64,000 bases of DNA, from contig MEPO01000003.1 of NCBI GenBank assembly GCA_001769805.1, positions 1 to 64,000 of the forward strand. Reading direction: 5' to 3'. The position numbers were made by a program, and so were the translations under genes. The stretch comes from Bdellovibrionales bacterium GWA1_52_35. GTDB taxonomy: Bacteria > Bdellovibrionota > UBA1018. Under the pieces are notes generated by a model that was not told the origin of the DNA, did not search any database, and saw only the letters and a program-made list of their open reading frames with translations. Shown here piece by piece: positions 25,811 through 34,744 of this stretch (positions are counted from its first letter, which is position 1; each line of letters starts with the position of its first letter).

Positions 25811-26302
25811 ATGGAAAATCAGGAAGAAACCTTTTCACTTAGACCCGCAACCGAAGATGATATTCCGACCATCTCGGAAATAGAGAAGCGCGCCCATAAG
25901 GCCCCTTGGGCAGAAGGGCACTTCCGGGAAGAGCTTGAAAAGCCCTATGCTCACTTTCTGGTCCTGAGTGATGACGAGACCGACTCCAAAATTGCCGGAT
26001 ACATTGTTTACTGGATCATGTTTGAAGAGTGCCAGATCCTGGATGTCGTAGTGGACCTTCCTTACAGGGGCAGGGGGTACGCCAAGCTCATGATCCGCAA
26101 TGCGGTGACGACGGCCTTGAACAAGGACATCCGAAAAATCCTTTTGGATGTGCGGAAGTCAAACCTTCCCGCCATCCAGCTCTATCAAAATATGAAGTTC
26201 GTAATCACCCACGTTCGTAAAAGCTTCTACTCTGATGGGGAGGATGCCTACCAGATGGCCCTCTTTCTCGATCAACCAGCAGACGAAGACATCGAGTTTT
26301 AA
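25811..26302 (+). CDS. rimI: Ribosomal protein alanine N-acetyltransferase-like
   Basis: 163 residues, GNAT fold. RPATEDDIPTISEIEKRA opens the domain, ILDVVVDLPYRGRGYAKLMI carries the acetyl-CoA pyrophosphate loop (R/QxxGxG/A as RGRGYA) and LDVRKSNLPAIQLYQNMKF is the typical RimI C-terminal block. RimI acetylates the N-terminal alanine of S18 and, in many bacteria, other proteins. It is probably monocistronic; the next gene starts 120 bases on. Confidence 0.9.
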   Translation: MENQEETFSLRPATEDDIPTISEIEKRAHKAPWAEGHFREELEKPYAHFLVLSDDETDSKIAGYIVYWIMFEECQILDVVVDLPYRGRGYAKLMIRNAVTTALNKDIRKILLDVRKSNLPAIQLYQNMKFVITHVRKSFYSDGEDAYQMALFLDQPADEDIEF

Positions 26303-26422
26303 GCTCCGCACCGAACTAAACAGCATAAAAAGTGTTTAAAATCAGTTATTTTGCACCGCCTCGTGGGACCAAAGTTGCACTTGCCAAGCTGGTCGCGGGT
26401 CGATAAAGGTGGCGGCGAAGTT

Positions 26423-27100
26423 ATGAAGTATTTTAGTCTTGTTTTTAAATGGGCTTCACTGGCCATCGCAGCGATCTTTTGTAGCACTGCGAGCATGATC
26501 CAGGCTGATCCCACTGATGATTTCAGTTTTACTCTGGCTCACCCGCCAGAGACCGAAGTCTATAACATCATGCCGGAGCGGGAAGTCGCCGCGATCCTCC
26601 GGGACCGTCTGGATCTATTCCCCCAGTCACAAGTCTCCAAGCTGGCGCGCCATCTCGTTTATCTATGCCGCCAGTACCGGTTCGATCCGGTCTTTGTTCT
26701 GTCCCTGATTGAAGTGGAAAGCCGGTTCCGGATCAAAGCCGTTTCCCCGGTGGGAGCCCTGGGTTTGATGCAGATCATGCCGGCTACCGCGGCAATCGTG
26801 GCCAGGGAATGGGGCATGAAGCTTTCGGATCGGGCACTTCTGGATCCATTTTTGAATATTTCGATCGGCATGGCTTATCTCGCCTGGCTCCGGGATCGGT
26901 ACCGCCATGTGTCGCCCTATTATCTCGTAGCAGCTTATAATGCGGGCCCCGGAAAGATCGACAGCATCTTGTACCGCCGGGATTTTAAACCTGTGTTGAC
27001 AAAGAAATATTTTGAAGACATCAGGAAAAGAGTTCCTCATATGCGATTTTATCAACCTCAGGTACTAAAACCAAAGGTCAGACGGAGCAGAGGTGTTTGA
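26423..27100 (+). CDS. Lytic transglycosylase (SLT family), secreted
   Basis: 225 residues from ATG 26423, giving a Sec signal (KYFSLVFKWASLAIAAIFCSTASMIQA). The upstream extension is rejected. The SLT domain fills the C-terminal half: SLIEVESRFRIKAVSPVGALGLMQIMPATA contains the catalytic Glu (ESRF) and GLMQIMP; GMAYLAWL and AAYNAGPGKI follow. It cleaves peptidoglycan glycan strands with 1,6-anhydroMurNAc formation. The last eight bases overlap the queD start, so the two are coupled. Confidence 0.92.
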   Translation: MKYFSLVFKWASLAIAAIFCSTASMIQADPTDDFSFTLAHPPETEVYNIMPEREVAAILRDRLDLFPQSQVSKLARHLVYLCRQYRFDPVFVLSLIEVESRFRIKAVSPVGALGLMQIMPATAAIVAREWGMKLSDRALLDPFLNISIGMAYLAWLRDRYRHVSPYYLVAAYNAGPGKIDSILYRRDFKPVLTKKYFEDIRKRVPHMRFYQPQVLKPKVRRSRGV

Positions 27101-27497
27101 ATTAAGAATTGAAGTTGAGTTCCCGGCTGGGCACCACTTGGTCGGATACGCTGGTGACTGTGCCCGTCCTCACGGCCACAATTGGAAAGTGGAAGTCTTC
27201 GTCCGAAGCCGCAAAGTGGATCAGGTGGGTATAGCCGTCGATTTTAAACTGATCAAAGCTGCCACTCGGGAGCTGATTGCTCGCTGGGATCACCAGGACC
27301 TCAATTCCCTTCCTGAGTTTAAAGACTGCAACCCCTCGGCTGAGAACATGGCCAAGCTTGTTCATGACAAGCTTTCTCAAACCGTCAATTCACCTGCCGG
27401 AGCTTCAACCCGCAAAGCATTGACCACTTGGATCGAAAAGGTCGCGATCTGGGAAAATGACCGGGCTTCAGCCAGTTATTTTGAGGACGAAACATGA
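27093..27497 (+). CDS. queD: 6-carboxy-tetrahydropterin synthase
   Basis: 134 residues, GTG start inside the end of the transglycosylase gene. It converts dihydroneopterin triphosphate to 6-carboxy-tetrahydropterin, an early step to preQ0 and queuosine. Family marks: EVEFPAGHHL first zinc His, CARPHGHNW (CxxxHGH), VDFKLIKA, WDHQDLN and WIEKVAIWEN. The usual length is 120-140 residues. It overlaps queC by ATGA; queE and queF are not in this window. Confidence 0.95.
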   Translation: MFELRIEVEFPAGHHLVGYAGDCARPHGHNWKVEVFVRSRKVDQVGIAVDFKLIKAATRELIARWDHQDLNSLPEFKDCNPSAENMAKLVHDKLSQTVNSPAGASTRKALTTWIEKVAIWENDRASASYFEDET

Positions 27498-28168
27498 CCG
27501 CGGGCGCCTCCAAACGGCGCTCGGTCATTTTATTATCTGGGGGCTTGGATTCAGCGGCGAATCTGGCGTTTTGCCGGGAGCAGGATCTGCCTGTTCTGGC
27601 TCTAACTGCTGATTACGGCCAACGAGCCGCGCAGGCTGAACTCCGTGCCTCCAAAGAGCTTTGCAAGTACTATGAAGTCCCTCACGAAACGGTGGATCTC
27701 CGCTGGCTCGGAAAGCTGGGGGGAAGCTCCCTGACGGATTCCGGTCTTGAGGTGCCGGTTTTGGCTGCGGAGCAATTGGATCAGTCAAACGTTACGACCC
27801 GATCGGCGAAATCTGTCTGGGTTCCGAATCGGAACGGGGTTCTCATCAATGTGGCCGCGGCTTATGCCGAGCGGACCGAGGCCGAGCGCGTTGTAGTCGG
27901 GTTCAATGTGGAAGAGGCTGCCACCTTCCCGGATAATTCGGAGGCTTTTCTGCGGCAGGCCAGCGCGGCGCTTGGGTTTTCGACCGCAAACGGGGTTAGG
28001 GTTTTCTCGTACACAGAGGCCTGGAACAAACGTCAGATAGTCCGGGAGCTGAAGAAGCTTTCCCGCCCATTCCCCTTTGGTCAGGTATGGAGCTGCTATT
28101 TGGGTGGCGAAAGACCTTGCAGGACCTGTGAATCCTGTCGGAGAATGGCTCGGGCAATCGCTGATTAA
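27494..28168 (+). CDS. queC: 7-cyano-7-deazaguanine synthase
   Basis: 224 residues. It makes preQ0 from 7-carboxy-7-deazaguanine, ammonia and ATP. The PP-loop LLSGGLDSAANLA lies at the N-terminus, VPNRNGVLINVAAAYA in the middle, and the zinc site CYLGGERPCRTCESCRRM near the end. It is translationally coupled to queD (ATGA). The DUF366-like gene starts 30 bases downstream on the same strand. Confidence 0.96.
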   Translation: MTAGASKRRSVILLSGGLDSAANLAFCREQDLPVLALTADYGQRAAQAELRASKELCKYYEVPHETVDLRWLGKLGGSSLTDSGLEVPVLAAEQLDQSNVTTRSAKSVWVPNRNGVLINVAAAYAERTEAERVVVGFNVEEAATFPDNSEAFLRQASAALGFSTANGVRVFSYTEAWNKRQIVRELKKLSRPFPFGQVWSCYLGGERPCRTCESCRRMARAIAD

Positions 28169-28197
28169 CGACCTTTGTCCGAACAGGAGTCAAAGAA

Positions 28198-28854
28198 ATG
28201 ATCGCACCCAGCCTGGCATTTTTATTTTCCGAAAAAGAACGCCCTTACACGGGTGTGGAATTGCGCCCGCATTTTTTACTCACGGAACTGGGCTTGAAAG
28301 GATCGGGGATCGCAGCGTTCATCGGACCCTGCTCGGTGAAAACGGAGCATCTGGTTGACTGGGAAGACCGGCTGGCCCAGGATCGGATTGAAGCCCGCAA
28401 AATGGTGCATTTCATCGGTGAGTTTTTCGGGATGGGTTTGCGCGAGGGCGTACTGCTTCAAAGACTTTTCATGGCAGCCGCGGGAGATTCCATCCGCGAA
28501 CAGTTGGACGTGCGTAATCGGGCGAAAGCCAAAAAGGCCGGCAAAAGCACCGGTAAAAAGGACCCTGTTCTTTCAATGCAGCTCGAACGTTCCGGCGATG
28601 ATCTTTTCATCCAGTCGGGGGGGGGCGGCGGAGCGGGACGGAAACTTTCTGTTTCGATCGTGACGGCTTCTCCGGTTTCGGTTCTTCTCCATGCCGGGAT
28701 CAATATTGATCCCCAGGGCGCTCCCGTACCCGCCATTGGTCTGAAGGAAATGGGGATTGATGCTGTCGAATGGGCGCCGGAATTCCTGGAGCGCTTTTCG
28801 GCGGAGTGGGACAGTATTCAGTGGGCTTGCGCCAAAGTTCGACCCGTGGTCTAG
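28198..28854 (+). CDS. DUF366-like protein
   Basis: 218 residues, soluble. YTGVELRPHFL, AFIGPCSVKTEHLVDWEDR and ARKMVHFIGEFFG agree with DUF366, an uncharacterised family seen in archaea and scattered bacteria. A glycine-rich insert (SGGGGGAGRK) and basic linker (KAKKAGKSTGKK) follow, then ASPVSVLLHAGINID. Members share a compact alpha/beta fold with no known reaction. Being immediately downstream of queDC suggests a link to deazaguanine or tRNA modification, but this is inference from position only. The assignment rests on remembered motifs. Confidence 0.6.
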   Translation: MIAPSLAFLFSEKERPYTGVELRPHFLLTELGLKGSGIAAFIGPCSVKTEHLVDWEDRLAQDRIEARKMVHFIGEFFGMGLREGVLLQRLFMAAAGDSIREQLDVRNRAKAKKAGKSTGKKDPVLSMQLERSGDDLFIQSGGGGGAGRKLSVSIVTASPVSVLLHAGINIDPQGAPVPAIGLKEMGIDAVEWAPEFLERFSAEWDSIQWACAKVRPVV

Positions 28855-28874
28855 TCGGTTCAGGAGATTCCGCT

Positions 28875-29606
28875 ATGATTCCAAAGCTCGGTCCGGTGGT
28901 GGCAATCGACGGACCTGCTGGTTCCGGCAAGAGTTCGGCAACCCGGCGGCTTTGCGAAGCGCTGGGCTTTGTTCATGTGGATACAGGTGCTCTTTACCGG
29001 GCCATTGCCTTGGTGACGCTCGAGAAAATGCAAGCCCGGCAGTCGGCGGCGGCGGCAGAACAGATTACAGAAGAAGACTGTGCCGGCGAGGTTGCGCGAT
29101 CGGCTCATCTGGAATTCAGAAGGGTGGAAGGAAAGGCTCCCTCCAACCGCATTTTCGCGAACAACCGGGATGTGACCGAGTTCATCCGCTCACCCGAAAT
29201 CAGCATGGCTGCTTCCCGCGTTTCAGCTTATCCCGGAGTTCGGGCGGCCTTGCTGGGCTTGCAGCGCCGGTTGGGCTGTGTGGGTAAATCGGTTCTGGAG
29301 GGACGGGATATCGGGACGGTGATATTTCCCGACGCCGACGTGAAATTTTTTCTTCTTGCTTCAGTGGATGAACGAGCCAAGCGGCGCCTGCGCGAACTGA
29401 CAGATGCCGCAAAAAAGACGGGCGCCCAAGTGCCGACTTATGAAGAGTTGCGCGAGCAAATCGAAACTCGCGATAGTGGCGATTCAACACGAGCGATCGC
29501 TCCTTTGAAGAAAGCCCCCGATGCGATTGAAGTGGACACCACGCGAATGACTCTGGATGAAGTTGTCGAGTTCATGACTCAAAAAGTACGGGAGCGTTTG
29601 GGTTGA
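28875..29606 (+). CDS. cmk: Cytidylate kinase
   Basis: 243 residues from ATG 28875, with CAGGAG eight to nine bases before. It phosphorylates CMP/dCMP with ATP. P-loop GPAGSGKSS, DTGALYRAIAL, RSPEISMAASRVSAYPGVRAALL, LEGRDIGTVIFPDADVKFFL and the R(D)SGDSTRAIAPL block are the standard cmk marks. The upstream reading frame overlaps the previous gene and is discarded. It overlaps the next gene by four bases (TTGA). Confidence 0.97.
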   Translation: MIPKLGPVVAIDGPAGSGKSSATRRLCEALGFVHVDTGALYRAIALVTLEKMQARQSAAAAEQITEEDCAGEVARSAHLEFRRVEGKAPSNRIFANNRDVTEFIRSPEISMAASRVSAYPGVRAALLGLQRRLGCVGKSVLEGRDIGTVIFPDADVKFFLLASVDERAKRRLRELTDAAKKTGAQVPTYEELREQIETRDSGDSTRAIAPLKKAPDAIEVDTTRMTLDEVVEFMTQKVRERLG

Positions 29607-30655
29607 AACGGATTCTCGTGATTCGCCCCGACCGTTTGGGCGATGTCATACTTTCGACTCCGGTTTTCGAGGCACTCAAAGAAAAGTTCTCGGATGCGGA
29701 AATTACGGCCCTCGTTCAGGCGAATGTTCGGCCCTTGCTGGACGGACTTTCTCATCTGGACCATGTCTGGGAATACGATGCGACCGGCGGATTGCAGGGG
29801 CTGAGCGTTCTCACTTCTAAGCTGCGAGAAGGATCTTTTGACATCGCGGTGGTCCTGCAGAGCAACTGGAAGATAGCGGTGGCTGTTTTTTTAGCCGGAA
29901 TTCCGGTCCGGATCGGGCCACTCAGCAAGCCTCATTCTTACTTATTTTACAATCGGGGATTGCGGCAGCATCGATCGCGCGTGGAGTGCCATGAGGCCGA
30001 ATACAATCTGGGGCTCCTGGAATCTTTGGGAATTACAGTCGCAAAGCGGAAATTTCCGGTCAGGGTCTTCCTTGCGGAAGAGACCCGGGCGTCTGCCCGC
30101 ACTTGGCTGACAGAGAAGGGATGGAATCCGGACGCGCCATTGATTGCTGTTCATCCAGGGATGGGCGGGTCGGCACTGAACTGGCCTGAGGAGTATTACC
30201 TCGAACTGGTAAAAAGACTCGCCGAGAGTGACAAACAGATCCTGGTCACAGGCGGGCCGAGCGAAGGATCCATCCTGGAGAAGTACAAAAATTTATCGAG
30301 TGGAAAAATCATTACTTATGGTGGGAAAGAAACCCGAGATTTGAGTTTCCTGGCCGGTCTCTTTTCGGCGGCTCACGTGGTTGTGGCTCCAAGCACCGGT
30401 CCTTTGCACGTTGCGGTCGCGGTCGGGTGCCGTGTCGTGACTTTTTATCCGCCGATTCGGGTTCAGAGCGCCAAAAGGTGGGGTCCGTACGTTCAAGACC
30501 CCGGTCGGGCTTCGATCTTTGTGCCGGCGGTGCGCTGTGAGGAGACTTTTGCGTGCCCCAAGGCACTTTGCAAATCGGACCCATGTATGAGAAGTCTTTC
30601 GGTAGAAAACGCATTCAACGAAGTTGAACGCCAGCTCGCAGCACCGAGGCCATGA
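29603..30655 (+). CDS. Glycosyltransferase family 9 (ADP-heptose:LPS heptosyltransferase)
   Basis: 350 residues, TTG start overlapping the cmk stop. ILVIRPDRLGDVILSTPVFEAL, the PVRIGPLSKPHS region, AVHPGMGGSALNWP and APSTGPLHVAVAVGC are the two GT-B halves of GT9. It adds L-glycero-D-manno-heptose to the LPS inner core at the inner membrane; whether it is the WaaC or WaaF type cannot be told. It is next to the heptose-7-phosphate kinase gene, which makes the donor precursor. Confidence 0.92.
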   Translation: MKRILVIRPDRLGDVILSTPVFEALKEKFSDAEITALVQANVRPLLDGLSHLDHVWEYDATGGLQGLSVLTSKLREGSFDIAVVLQSNWKIAVAVFLAGIPVRIGPLSKPHSYLFYNRGLRQHRSRVECHEAEYNLGLLESLGITVAKRKFPVRVFLAEETRASARTWLTEKGWNPDAPLIAVHPGMGGSALNWPEEYYLELVKRLAESDKQILVTGGPSEGSILEKYKNLSSGKIITYGGKETRDLSFLAGLFSAAHVVVAPSTGPLHVAVAVGCRVVTFYPPIRVQSAKRWGPYVQDPGRASIFVPAVRCEETFACPKALCKSDPCMRSLSVENAFNEVERQLAAPRP

Positions 30656-30682
30656 ACGAGGGCTGTAACCGAGGCTAAAACG

Positions 30683-31723
30683 ATGAAAGCACTCAAAACC
30701 ATTTCCATTCATTCGAATACCTGGGATCCCAAGCGTCTTACACAGCTCGTGGAAGCCCTTTTTGCCCGGAAGGTCCTGATCATCGGGGACGTGGGTGTGG
30801 ACCGGTATACGATGGGTGCGGTGGAGAGAATTTCACCCGAAGCCCCGGTCCCGGTAGTCCGAGTGGAAGATGAGCAGCACAAGCTCGGGCTTGCAGCCAA
30901 TGTCGCCGACAATATCCGGACTTTGGGCGCTCAGCCCTTTCTCTTGGGATTGGTCGGCAAGGATCGTTGCGCACAGGACTTCCGGTTTCTTCTGAAAAAA
31001 GAGCGGATTGATGCCTCGTGGCTGGTGGTGGATGCCACTCGCCGTACCGTTTTAAAAGAGCGGATTGTGAGTGATCGCCAGCAGCTTTTGCGTGTTGATT
31101 ATGAGTCCACCGCTCCGGTGAGTGCCGCAATCGAAAAGCAGATTCTAATGAAGGTCGCAGGTCTTCTTCGCAAGGTGGACGGGGTGATTCTTCAGGATTA
31201 CGCCAAAGGCATGATCACGGAATCGCTGGCCCGGGGCATTTTCTCGGCAGCCCGGAAAGCCAAAAAAAATGTCGCCGTGGACCCGAATTCCGCGACTCCG
31301 GTCAGTCGTTATCAGGGGGCTTTTGTCCTGACTCCCAATACCAAAGAGGCGGAGAAGCTTTCGAGTATCGGTATACACGATGAAAAGACCCTGAAGCAGG
31401 CAGGACAGAAGATCCTGGAGAAAACGGGAGCCACTCATATCGTCATCACCCGGGGAAAAGAGGGAATGGCGATCTTTACTCGTGGAAGTGGTGAGATGAA
31501 GCTGATTCCGACGTATGTGCGCGAGGTTTACGATGTCTCCGGAGCCGGCGATACGGTCATTTCCGTCATGACGTTGGCGCTATCGGCAGGGGCAGCGATC
31601 GAGGAAGCCGCGATTCTGGGCAATCTTGCCGCCGGGGTCGAGGTCGGGAAACGAGGCACGGCGACGGTCACCCGGCAGGAAATCCGGGTCGCGCTTGAGT
31701 TTTTCGGCTCTGTGGGTGTCTGA
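30683..31723 (+). CDS. rfaE1: D-glycero-beta-D-manno-heptose-7-phosphate kinase
   Basis: 346 residues, PfkB fold. VLIIGDVGVDRYTMGAVERISPEAPVPV, GLAANVADNIRTLG, LQDYAKGMI, VDPNS, LTPNTKEAEKL and the catalytic VSGAGDTVISV identify the kinase half of HldE. The nucleotidyltransferase half found in E. coli HldE is absent, so a separate RfaE2/HldC must be elsewhere. It supplies ADP-heptose for the adjacent heptosyltransferase and is cotranscribed with cmk and GT9. Confidence 0.95.
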   Translation: MKALKTISIHSNTWDPKRLTQLVEALFARKVLIIGDVGVDRYTMGAVERISPEAPVPVVRVEDEQHKLGLAANVADNIRTLGAQPFLLGLVGKDRCAQDFRFLLKKERIDASWLVVDATRRTVLKERIVSDRQQLLRVDYESTAPVSAAIEKQILMKVAGLLRKVDGVILQDYAKGMITESLARGIFSAARKAKKNVAVDPNSATPVSRYQGAFVLTPNTKEAEKLSSIGIHDEKTLKQAGQKILEKTGATHIVITRGKEGMAIFTRGSGEMKLIPTYVREVYDVSGAGDTVISVMTLALSAGAAIEEAAILGNLAAGVEVGKRGTATVTRQEIRVALEFFGSVGV

Positions 31724-31765
31724 AATCACTTCAATCCTGAGCAATCTTCATCTATCCTTTAAAGA

Positions 31766-32347
31766 ATGAAGCACAAAATTACAGTGGGATGGGTGGGAGC
31801 GTTCGCGGCTCTTTGCATGGCGCTGCCTGGGGTGGCTCAAGCTGAGATGCGTCTCTCATCGGTTGCCGGTGGCGCAAAAGTTTCGACCGTTCTGGGTGAT
31901 AATTACCAGAACTACTCGCAGCCTCTGGGTGGACAGATTCAGTTCTGGGCAGAGAATGAGAGTTTTCTTGGGAAATCTTTCCAGCTTCACGGAAGTGCAA
32001 GTTATGTCCCTTACGGCTTGCGTGGCTTAACTGATTATTCGTTGAGCCAGTGGTCGTTTCTGGCGGGTATTGAAACCGGTCGCGATCATTCGAACTGGAT
32101 CAAGCCTTTTGTTTCGCTGGATATCGGAGCGGTTTATTCACGGTTGGGGGTGCCGGTGAATGCGACGAATGTTTCTTCCTTGGTGACTAACACCTCAACG
32201 CTTTTTGCCGCTCAGGTCTGTTCCGGCGTCGATATTCCGGTGATGGGTAAATTGGGTGTGACGATTGCGGCACCTTTAAAAGTTATTTTCAGTACGAACA
32301 AAATGGTTTCGCTCGATGGCGAATTCTCGCTGAGGTGGATGCTATGA
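31766..32347 (+). CDS. Secreted outer-membrane-like protein, unknown
   Basis: 193 residues: Sec signal ending ...PGVAQA, then alternating polar/aromatic strands (SFQLHGSASYV, SQWSFLAGIETG, WIKPFVSLDIGAVYSRLG) and a terminal aromatic-to-polar strand (GEFSLRWML). This pattern suggests a small outer-membrane beta-barrel. No family recognised. It is coupled by ATGA to the lipoprotein gene downstream, so the two probably act together in the envelope. Confidence 0.6.
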   Translation: MKHKITVGWVGAFAALCMALPGVAQAEMRLSSVAGGAKVSTVLGDNYQNYSQPLGGQIQFWAENESFLGKSFQLHGSASYVPYGLRGLTDYSLSQWSFLAGIETGRDHSNWIKPFVSLDIGAVYSRLGVPVNATNVSSLVTNTSTLFAAQVCSGVDIPVMGKLGVTIAAPLKVIFSTNKMVSLDGEFSLRWML

Positions 32348-32829
32348 TGCGGCTCATGATTTTGGCGGCTATGACTGCAAGTGTTCTGATCGGTTGTGGT
32401 GAAGGCAAAGATCCGATTGCGATGATTGCGAATGGCGGAAGTACCCCGACGCTCAGCTTTCCATTCACACCAGCCGGACTTACCGCAAATAGGGATGGTT
32501 TCTTGCTCACGGCGCCGGTGAACGGGGTTCTGGCCTCTCCTGTGACTGGAGTGGTGACGCTGATAGAAGCAGTTTCGAATTCCTATGCGATCACGATTTA
32601 TTACAATTCGACTTACAGCGTTCGCATGTCGCAGCTGAATATGATTCCACAAGTTCGTGTGGGAGAGGCGGTCCAGGCCGGCCAGTTACTGGGAACAGTG
32701 GTCAATAACCCGCAGATCCTGTTCAGCTTGTTCCAGAATGGCGCGAGCGTTTGCGCGTATTCCTATTTGGATGCTGCCGCACGAGTCTGGGTACATTCAG
32801 GAACAAATATTCCCTGCCCGACGAATTAA
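32344..32829 (+). CDS. Lipoprotein with degenerate LytM/M23-like domain
   Basis: 161 residues from ATG 32344 overlapping the previous stop. Lipobox VLIGC. The mature part reads APVNGVLASPVTGVV, NSYAITIYYNSTYSVRMSQL and VRVGEAVQAGQLLGTVVNN, which follows the order of the M23/LytM beta-barrel (PVxGxV, YxHLs, VkxGdxVxxGqxIG). The metal-binding His and Asp residues of active endopeptidases are absent. It is probably a non-catalytic envelope protein that binds or activates a peptidoglycan enzyme. Confidence 0.55.
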   Translation: MMRLMILAAMTASVLIGCGEGKDPIAMIANGGSTPTLSFPFTPAGLTANRDGFLLTAPVNGVLASPVTGVVTLIEAVSNSYAITIYYNSTYSVRMSQLNMIPQVRVGEAVQAGQLLGTVVNNPQILFSLFQNGASVCAYSYLDAAARVWVHSGTNIPCPTN

Positions 32830-32840
32830 TCTGACGCCGA

Positions 32841-33764
32841 TTAAACGATCTTCGTGAGCCAGTTCTTGCCGTATTCCGGAAGCTCGCCGCGAACCATGGC
32901 GGCGTAATCGGATTTCAGCTTGGAACTCAGGGGGCCCGGTGTGCCGTCGCCGATCAGGCGGCCATCGACTTCCTTGATTGGGGTGATTTCAGCAGCGGTG
33001 CCGGTCAGGAAGGCTTCATCCGCAAGCACGAGCTCATCGCGGGTGAAGCGGATTTCCTGAACTTCCATGCCTTTGCGTTTGAAGTATTCCATGACGGTCT
33101 GTCGCGTGATGCCATTTAAAATAGCAGTCTGGGGCGTGGTCTTCACAACATTGTTTTTGATCATGAAAAGATTCTCGCCCGTTCCTTCAGTCAAGAAGCC
33201 TTCGGTATCTAGCATGAGCGCTTCGTCATAGCCGGCCATGATGGCTTCACGTTTAGCAACCACACCGACGGCGTACTGCCCGGTGATTTTTCCTTTGGAC
33301 ATGCTGGAATTGACATGAGGACGGATGTAGCTCGAGGTTTTCAGGCGAGTGCCTTCGTTAATCCCCTTGTCGCCCAGGTAGCTGCCCCATTCCCAATTGA
33401 GAATAGCGAGATCCATCGGAGGATTGGTGCCTGGATAAACTCCAAGTGGGCCATCAGCAATGAACGTGATTGGGCGGATATAGCATTCTTCGAAGTTGTT
33501 GGCTTTGCAGGTTTCAATAACGGCTTTGACCATCTCATCCAGTGTATAGGGGATTTTGAGATCCATGAGTTTGCAGCTTTCGGCCAGTCGCTGCATGTGT
33601 TCGCGTAAACGGAAGACGGCGCCGCCCCCGTTCTTCTGCTTGTAGGAACGGATGCCTTCAAAAGCACCTGTCCCGTAATGCAGACCATGGGTAAAGAGAC
33701 TGATTTTTGCTTCTTCAACGGGCAGAATTTTGCCATTGAACCAACATTTCGTACCGCGCGCCAT
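32841..33764 (-). CDS. ilvE: Branched-chain amino acid aminotransferase
   Basis: 307 residues, fold-type IV PLP enzyme. It exchanges amino groups between glutamate and the 2-oxo acids of Leu, Ile and Val. Marks: HGLHYGTGAFEGIRSY, FRLREHMQRL, YIRP, the PLP lysine in GVVAKREAI, GFLTEGTGENLF, TRQTVMEYF and GTAAEITPI. The usual length is about 305. GAGGGG lies before the ATG. It stands alone on the minus strand; its acyl-CoA-dehydrogenase counterpart in leucine breakdown is some 14 kb away. Confidence 0.96.
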   Translation of the reverse strand: MARGTKCWFNGKILPVEEAKISLFTHGLHYGTGAFEGIRSYKQKNGGGAVFRLREHMQRLAESCKLMDLKIPYTLDEMVKAVIETCKANNFEECYIRPITFIADGPLGVYPGTNPPMDLAILNWEWGSYLGDKGINEGTRLKTSSYIRPHVNSSMSKGKITGQYAVGVVAKREAIMAGYDEALMLDTEGFLTEGTGENLFMIKNNVVKTTPQTAILNGITRQTVMEYFKRKGMEVQEIRFTRDELVLADEAFLTGTAAEITPIKEVDGRLIGDGTPGPLSSKLKSDYAAMVRGELPEYGKNWLTKIV

Positions 33765-33864
33765 AAGTGTTCCCCTCGAAAATGTGTACTGTACTGCGTC
33801 TATACTGCTTCCAAGGGGGGTTTTCCAGAGAAATGACCATTTTCGGCCAGGCGCAGCAAATTCT

Positions 33865-34572
33865 TTAAAATGCTCTGGCTGAGCCGGCCACCGTATCGGA
33901 TGCCGAGAGGTCTTGGGCCATGATCATGGCCTTTTCGCCCGGGCGCGGGTGCCTGATTTCGGCGAACTGCTGCCGCTCGCTCACGCGGATGTCGGGTGAA
34001 AGCTCGGCCACGAGTCTGTTGAAATCCGGTAGTCCACTGAAGATGAAATCTTCTATGCCCAGGAATTTGTAAGTTCCATCCTCTTTTATTTCTTTTTTGA
34101 CTGAAAGTTCGAGTACGCGGAATGGCTTGGGTTCTTTGCCTTTGGATTTCGGAGTCTCCAGAGTCCATTGCCCCTTTTCATCTTTCTTCAGCTTTGCCTG
34201 GACATAGCCCATTCCCGAGAACACGGAGGCCTTTTTTCGGTATTCCAGATTAATAGTGCCGCCTGTCTCTGGATTTAGATCAGGGGACCGGACCGTGACT
34301 GCTTTGAAACCATAGTACCGGTGCGAGTAGCCTTCCTTGAATTGCTCCGGTTTGAATTCTTTACTTACTTGGTCGTTGAGGATTTTTATGGATTCAATTC
34401 TATTGTTGCTATTCGTTATGAGAACCAGCTTTGTATCCGAAAAACCCTCGATCTTGACGGTGAGGATCTGCTGTTGAGCTGCAAGGACCGGATTGATGAA
34501 AGAAATGGGTATTCCCATCAGGCCCATCAGCAGTATTGCAAACTTTGCGGTCCTGATCTTTGATTCGCTCAT
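33865..34572 (-). CDS. Exported protein of unknown function
   Basis: 235 residues with a Sec signal ending ...NPVLAAQQ. The body alternates short strands (ILTVKIEGFSDTKLVLIT, YYGFKAVTVRSP, GTINLEYRKKASVF) and charged loops, with a basic KSKGKEPKP stretch. No conserved catalytic motif or family recognised. It is followed by 100 bases before ilvE on the same strand and diverges from the ABC exporter genes. Confidence 0.55.
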   Translation of the reverse strand: MSESKIRTAKFAILLMGLMGIPISFINPVLAAQQQILTVKIEGFSDTKLVLITNSNNRIESIKILNDQVSKEFKPEQFKEGYSHRYYGFKAVTVRSPDLNPETGGTINLEYRKKASVFSGMGYVQAKLKKDEKGQWTLETPKSKGKEPKPFRVLELSVKKEIKEDGTYKFLGIEDFIFSGLPDFNRLVAELSPDIRVSERQQFAEIRHPRPGEKAMIMAQDLSASDTVAGSARAF

Positions 34573-34683
34573 AGGCTCGATAAAGCAGGGTTCATGCCAG
34601 GGTTGTTTTTAAAATAAACCTGTATTTTCATTTATTTATGAGTATTTTGGACGAGGTACGTGTTCCAGGATTCAACAGCTGTA

Positions 34684-34712
34684 TTGCTTTGGTACAGGTT
34701 AATTAATAGATT
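34684..34712 (+). promoter_or_regulatory. Candidate promoter of the ABC exporter operon
   Basis: TTGCTT at 34684-34689 and TAGATT at 34707-34712 with a 17-base spacer. The ABC ATPase ATG lies about 33 bases beyond and lacks a clear ribosome binding site. Plausible but unproven. Confidence 0.4.
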
Positions 34713-34744
34713 CAAAGTTCCCGGTTTCTGGTATTTGCAGCCCC

